From Candidatus Woesearchaeota archaeon (GTDB lineage Archaea > Nanobdellota > Nanobdellia > Woesearchaeales > JAGVYJ01): DNA of 9,940 nucleotides. The stretch is from positions 1 through 9,940 of the forward strand of contig JAGVYJ010000043.1 in assembly GCA_018303315.1 (NCBI GenBank), given 5' to 3'. This document shows positions 7,221-9,940 of the stretch, in pieces (position 1 is the first letter of the stretch; the number at the start of each line of letters is the position of its first letter). The position numbers were made by a program, and so were the translations under genes. The notes under the pieces were generated by a model that had not been told where the DNA came from, did no database searches, and saw only the letters and a list, made by a program, of their open reading frames with translations.

Positions 7221-8462
7221 TCAGAAAGCAAGGAAGAACAGCCAGTAGACAAGAATGTTGATAATGGTCAGGGGAATGCCTATTTTTGCAAATTCGAGGA
7301 AGGTAATTGTCTGCCCTGCTTTCTTTTCAGCATTCTGAATTATTATAACGTTGCTGGCAGCACCAAGTATAAACAGATTGCCTGCAATTGTGCTGCCTGC
7401 AGCCAGCGCCATGAGGGCTTCCGTGGAAGCACCGAAGCTGGAGAGCATCGGAAGGTACAATGCCACCAATGGCACATTTGATATCAGCTGGCTCAGAGAC
7501 ACGCTTATGAGCAGTATCATTTTCACTGACAGAATGCTTATATCCAGTGAATTTATAGCCGACTGGAAATAGCCTACATCCCAGACGCTCTCCATCAGGA
7601 CGAACATGGCGGCAAAGAACACCAAGGTGCGCCAGTCCACCTTCCTGACTATTGAAATCCTCTTTTTGCTGAGCAGCAGAATCGGAAGCGCAGAAATCAT
7701 GGCAATGTAAACAAGCCTGATGTCCAGCCGGAAACTGAGAACTGTAGTCAGGATTTTGGCAGATATCAGGGCCAGCAGCAGGATGAGGGATATTTTTGAA
7801 AGGAATGCAAGCTGATGGTCCTTCACCTCTTCACAGGAATGGATTAATCTGTTGCTGCTGAAATGATTCCTGTAAAAGAATTTTATCATCAGGAAGGCCA
7901 TGAAAAGGTTGATAATTGTCGGAATCAACAGGAATTTCAGGTAAGTGGGGAATGGGTTTATTATGCGCCCCTCTGTTGCTATAAGCAGGTTCTGGGGGTT
8001 CCCTATCGGGCTGGTGACGCTTCCGATTGTGATTGCAAATGCAAGGGTAATCAGCAGAATTTTAGGATTCATTCTGTGGTTTTTTGCAAGAAGCAGGACA
8101 ACCGGGGTTCCTATTATGGCGAGGGTATCGTTCATCAGAACTGCAGAGGCAACGCCCATGAAGAACAATATTACCAATATAAGCTGGTCCAAAGTTTTTG
8201 CCCTCCTGAATATCCTGTAAGACAAATGTGACATGTAGCCGCTTTCCTCAAGGGCAACACCTATGACAAACATGCTGAACAGGAAAAGCATGACATCAGC
8301 GTTTATTGCCCTCAAAGCCTGCTGCACGGGAATCTGCCCGGTCAGCAGCACAGTCAGGGCCCCTCCCAGCATAATCTGCCAGATGCCAAGCCTGAGGCTG
8401 CCAACCTGCCTGACTGCTATAAGGAGGAAAACGACAGCCAAAACTATAATCGGGACAATCAT
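7221..8462 (-). CDS. SLC13/ArsB-superfamily ion transporter
   Basis: This polytopic permease has about 11-12 hydrophobic segments and the two-fold inverted-repeat layout of the ion transporter superfamily. The first half has VLMNDTLAIIGTP and SVTSPIGNPQNLL, the re-entrant substrate- and cation-binding region. The second half has the matching SQLISNVPLVALYLPML and AGSTIAGNLFILGAASNV. The pattern fits the SLC13-type/YbiR-like branch better than true arsenite ArsB, but the substrate (organic anion, Na+ or oxyanion) is unknown. The frame is open to an ATG at 8519 (432 residues). The TTTAAA box at 8490-8495 lies inside that extension and about 31 bases before the third ATG, at 8462. From 8462 the protein is 413 residues and starts directly with a membrane segment (MIVPIIVLAVVF), so I prefer this start. 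It is divergent from the CPA2 antiporter. Confidence 0.83.
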   Translation of the reverse strand: MIVPIIVLAVVFLLIAVRQVGSLRLGIWQIMLGGALTVLLTGQIPVQQALRAINADVMLFLFSMFVIGVALEESGYMSHLSYRIFRRAKTLDQLILVILFFMGVASAVLMNDTLAIIGTPVVLLLAKNHRMNPKILLITLAFAITIGSVTSPIGNPQNLLIATEGRIINPFPTYLKFLLIPTIINLFMAFLMIKFFYRNHFSSNRLIHSCEEVKDHQLAFLSKISLILLLALISAKILTTVLSFRLDIRLVYIAMISALPILLLSKKRISIVRKVDWRTLVFFAAMFVLMESVWDVGYFQSAINSLDISILSVKMILLISVSLSQLISNVPLVALYLPMLSSFGASTEALMALAAGSTIAGNLFILGAASNVIIIQNAEKKAGQTITFLEFAKIGIPLTIINILVYWLFFLAF

Positions 8463-8488
8463 AATCCTGCCTTCAGTTGCAGGCATGG

Positions 8489-8496
8489 ATTTAAAC
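8489..8496 (-). promoter_or_regulatory. TATA-like element of the SLC13-like gene
   Basis: GTTTAAAT on the minus strand is centred about 31 bases before the ATG at 8462. No comparable AT-rich box lies upstream of the longer start at 8519, which argues for the shorter protein. Confidence 0.45.
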
Positions 8497-8534
8497 TTTG
8501 CTAAAGCCTGATAGCGCATGTCTCTTGTTTGGCG

Positions 8535-8621
8535 ATGCCGGTTGGTGGCTGTGCTGTACAGGAAGCGCCTGAAAAATTACCTGAAGCCAAGCCTGCTGTT
8601 GAAGAGCTGCCTAAATCCTAA
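8535..8621 (+). pseudogene. Possible relic of a lipoprotein gene
   Basis: This 28-codon plus-strand frame (open from 8505, ATG at 8535, TAA at 8619-8621) reads as GGCAVQEAPEK, LPEAKPAVEE, LPKS. It has a lipobox-like Gly-Cys followed by a Pro/Glu/Ala/Lys-rich linker typical of the residues after the lipid-modified cysteine of archaeal lipoproteins. A hydrophobic LVAVL is present just upstream in another frame. There is no TATA box or full signal peptide, and the frame ends directly before the promoter of the next gene. This looks like a degraded fragment, but a chance frame of this length is possible. Confidence 0.3.
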
Positions 8622-8623
8622 AA

Positions 8624-8632
8624 TTTATATAA
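8624..8632 (+). promoter_or_regulatory. TATA box of the CPA2 antiporter gene
   Basis: TTTATATAA is centred 26 bases before the ATG at 8654. It is one of the best TATA matches in the window and implies a leaderless mRNA. Confidence 0.7.
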
Positions 8633-8653
8633 GGTACAATTAATTATTTTTCC

Positions 8654-9764
8654 ATGATAGAAGCATTGACCTCAACGATAGAATTCCAGATGAGCCTGCT
8701 GCTGTTCGTTGCGCTTGCCGGCTATCTTCTTGCCTCGCGAATAAACCAGTCAGCAGTCATTTGCGAGATCCTGGTTGGGCTGCTGATTGGGCCAAGCCTG
8801 CTGGGGCTGATAACCTACACTGATTTTGTAAGCAGCGTAGCCCATCTGGGTGCCGTAATCCTGCTGTTCGTTATTGGATTGGAGTTCAAACTGCACGAAA
8901 TATTCAAGGCCAAATACGCCGTCATCGCGCTGATAGGGGTTATCATTCCATGGATAGGAGGATTTTATCTGGCAAAATTATTCGGCTACAGCTTTGGAAG
9001 CGCCGTATTTGTAGGAACTGCCCTGACAGCGACAAGCATCGCGATAACCGCCAATGTTTTGAGGGAGATGGGCAGGCTGCAGACAGAGGCTGCAAAGGCA
9101 ATTATCGGGGCAGCAGTTATCGACGATGTTCTGAGCCTGCTGGCGCTTTCTGTCTCGAATCAGCTGGTGTCCGGGGCATTTTCCCTGAAATCTGGTTGAA
9201 AGGATTGACAGGGCGAAAATTGCCAGGAAGTTTCCTGAGTTTGTCTTCATTTTTGCAATGATGATTGCTTTCCTTTACGCAATGCTTGCAGAGCTCATAG
9301 GGCTGTCCGGAATCGTGGGCTCGTTTATTGCGGGTGTTGCACTTGAGAGTGTCATAGTAAAGCATGGCAAAGACTACAGGGAAGGGGCAGAATATCTGTA
9401 TATAATTTTTGCCTCGATATTTTTTGTATCGCTTGGCATATTGGCTGATATTAACGCATTAACCCTTAATGTTGTTTGGTTCCTTGTGGCTTTGACGGTC
9501 GTGGCTGTGCTTACGAAAGTGGTTGGGTGCTACATCCCTGCAAGACTGCAGGGCATGTCCCATAGGAACGCCTCTGTTGTCGGCTTTGGAATGTCCCCGC
9601 GGGGGGAGGTTGCAATGATAGTTGCCCTTATTGGGTTGAATGCCGGCCTGATTAAGCAGGATATTTATGTCTCGCTGGTATTGATGAGCCTGCTGACAAC
9701 CATAATCACCCCGTTTGTCCTGAGAAACTGGCTTTACAGGCAAAGGATACAGAGGCCTTTCTGA
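8654..9764 (+). pseudogene. CPA2-type Na+(K+)/H+ antiporter, interrupted by deletion and frameshift
   Basis: The first frame (8654-9199, 181 residues) has the family's opening helices with GLLIGPSLLG, GAVILLFVIGLEF and TSIAITANVLRE. It also has the ion-binding IDDVLSLLAL with Asp157-Asp158; an Asp-Asp pair is typical of electrogenic CPA2/NapA-like exchangers. It stops soon after SGAFS. A second frame, open from 9189, continues with LVERIDRAKIARKFPEF, FAMMIAFLYAMLAE, LIGLSGIVGSFIAG and finally GMSPRGEVAMIVAL, ending at 9764. The membrane helix normally found between these parts, about 25-30 residues, is absent from both frames. The lesion is therefore a deletion with frame change at about 9186-9199, not a single-base slip. 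The second part could be translated from the ATG at 9258 only by re-initiation. No nucleotide-binding TrkA-N domain follows. Confidence 0.87.
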
Positions 9765-9790
9765 ATGCCAGGAAACTATTTGAGTTCCAA

Positions 9791-9821
9791 TGCCCCGTAT
9801 CCCCGGTTTGGGAGCCGGGCA
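9791..9821. other. GC-rich hairpin after the CPA2 gene
   Basis: CCCGG (9802-9806) pairs with CCGGG (9815-9819) around an 8-base loop, and TGCCC (9791-9795) can alternatively pair with GGGCA (9817-9821). No T-run follows, so it is not a typical archaeal terminator. It may act as an mRNA 3'-end structure. Confidence 0.3.
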
Positions 9822-9836
9822 TAGCAATGGAAAGAT

Positions 9837-9844
9837 TAATATAC
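9837..9844 (+). promoter_or_regulatory. TATA box of the lipoprotein gene
   Basis: TTAATATA is centred about 26 bases before the ATG at 9866, again predicting a leaderless transcript separate from the CPA2 gene. Confidence 0.55.
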
Positions 9845-9865
9845 CAAATAATTAACGGTTGAAAT

Positions 9866-9940
9866 ATGAAAAAGCCGGTGGTGGCACTTCTGGTAGCTAT
9901 TTTGGTGTTGGGTTATGGTTGTGTTAATACTTCTTCTGAA
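9866..9940 (+). CDS. Lipoprotein, N-terminal part only
   Basis: The first 25 codons encode a short basic start (MKKP), a hydrophobic core (VVALLVAILVLG) and a lipobox-like LGYGC with Cys19, followed by VNTSSE. This is a class II (lipoprotein) signal peptide, so the mature protein is expected outside the membrane, anchored through a lipid on Cys19. The function lies beyond the right edge of the window. The upstream TATA box and the absence of a ribosome binding site agree with the other leaderless genes here. Confidence 0.7.
   Translation, partial: MKKPVVALLVAILVLGYGCVNTSSE

Noticed and set aside
8518..8643. 41-codon plus-strand frame before the CPA2 gene
   Set aside because: It runs through the strong TATA box of that gene and has no protein-like features beyond a few hydrophobic residues.
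1..9940. CRISPR array, insertion sequence or other mobile element
   Set aside because: I saw no regularly spaced direct repeats, no transposase or integrase frame, and no terminal inverted repeats with target duplications.

Overview
The window looks archaeal. Most genes have an AT-rich TATA element centred about 24-31 bases upstream of the start codon, which implies leaderless or nearly leaderless mRNAs. The one tRNA gene has an intron at the usual archaeal position 37/38. Gene packing is very tight: one pair of convergent stop codons touches with no spacer, and another stop codon touches the tRNA 3' end. The lineage cannot be fixed from sequence alone. A small-genome archaeon of the DPANN type is a guess, not a demonstration.

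Layout. 1-130: a GC-rich stretch with three short hairpins and an imperfectly repeated module, unlike the rest of the window. 233-397: promoter and intron-containing tRNA-Arg(UCG). 398-1123 (-): M14-like metallocarboxypeptidase or deacylase. 1145-1157: a nearly symmetric TATA box that appears to serve both this gene and the divergent DUF2062 membrane protein at 1175-1615 (+). 1616-4037 (-): a large membrane-anchored extracellular alpha/beta hydrolase, broken just after its nucleophile serine. 4127-5413 (-): CPA1-type cation/proton antiporter. 5481-6572 (-): CorA Mg2+ channel. 6666-7123 (-): msrA with a one-base frameshift. 7221-8462 (-): SLC13/ArsB-like ion transporter. 8535-8621 (+): possible relic of a lipoprotein gene. 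8654-9764 (+): CPA2-type antiporter broken by an internal deletion and frameshift. 9866-9940 (+): start of a lipoprotein that runs off the edge.

Function. The dominant theme is ion homeostasis: a likely electroneutral CPA1 antiporter (Asn-Asp motif), a likely electrogenic CPA2 antiporter (Asp-Asp motif, broken here), CorA, and an SLC13/ArsB-type carrier. Envelope and repair functions sit among them. Nearly every gene has its own TATA element, so the same-strand genes are probably separate transcription units rather than one operon.

The most striking feature is that three of about nine protein genes are interrupted in this 10 kb. Two look like internal deletions of roughly 20-30 codons with a frame change, and one is a single-base slip. 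Either the assembly has errors here or the locus is really decaying. I found no CRISPR array, insertion sequence, rRNA or recognisable novel defence system.
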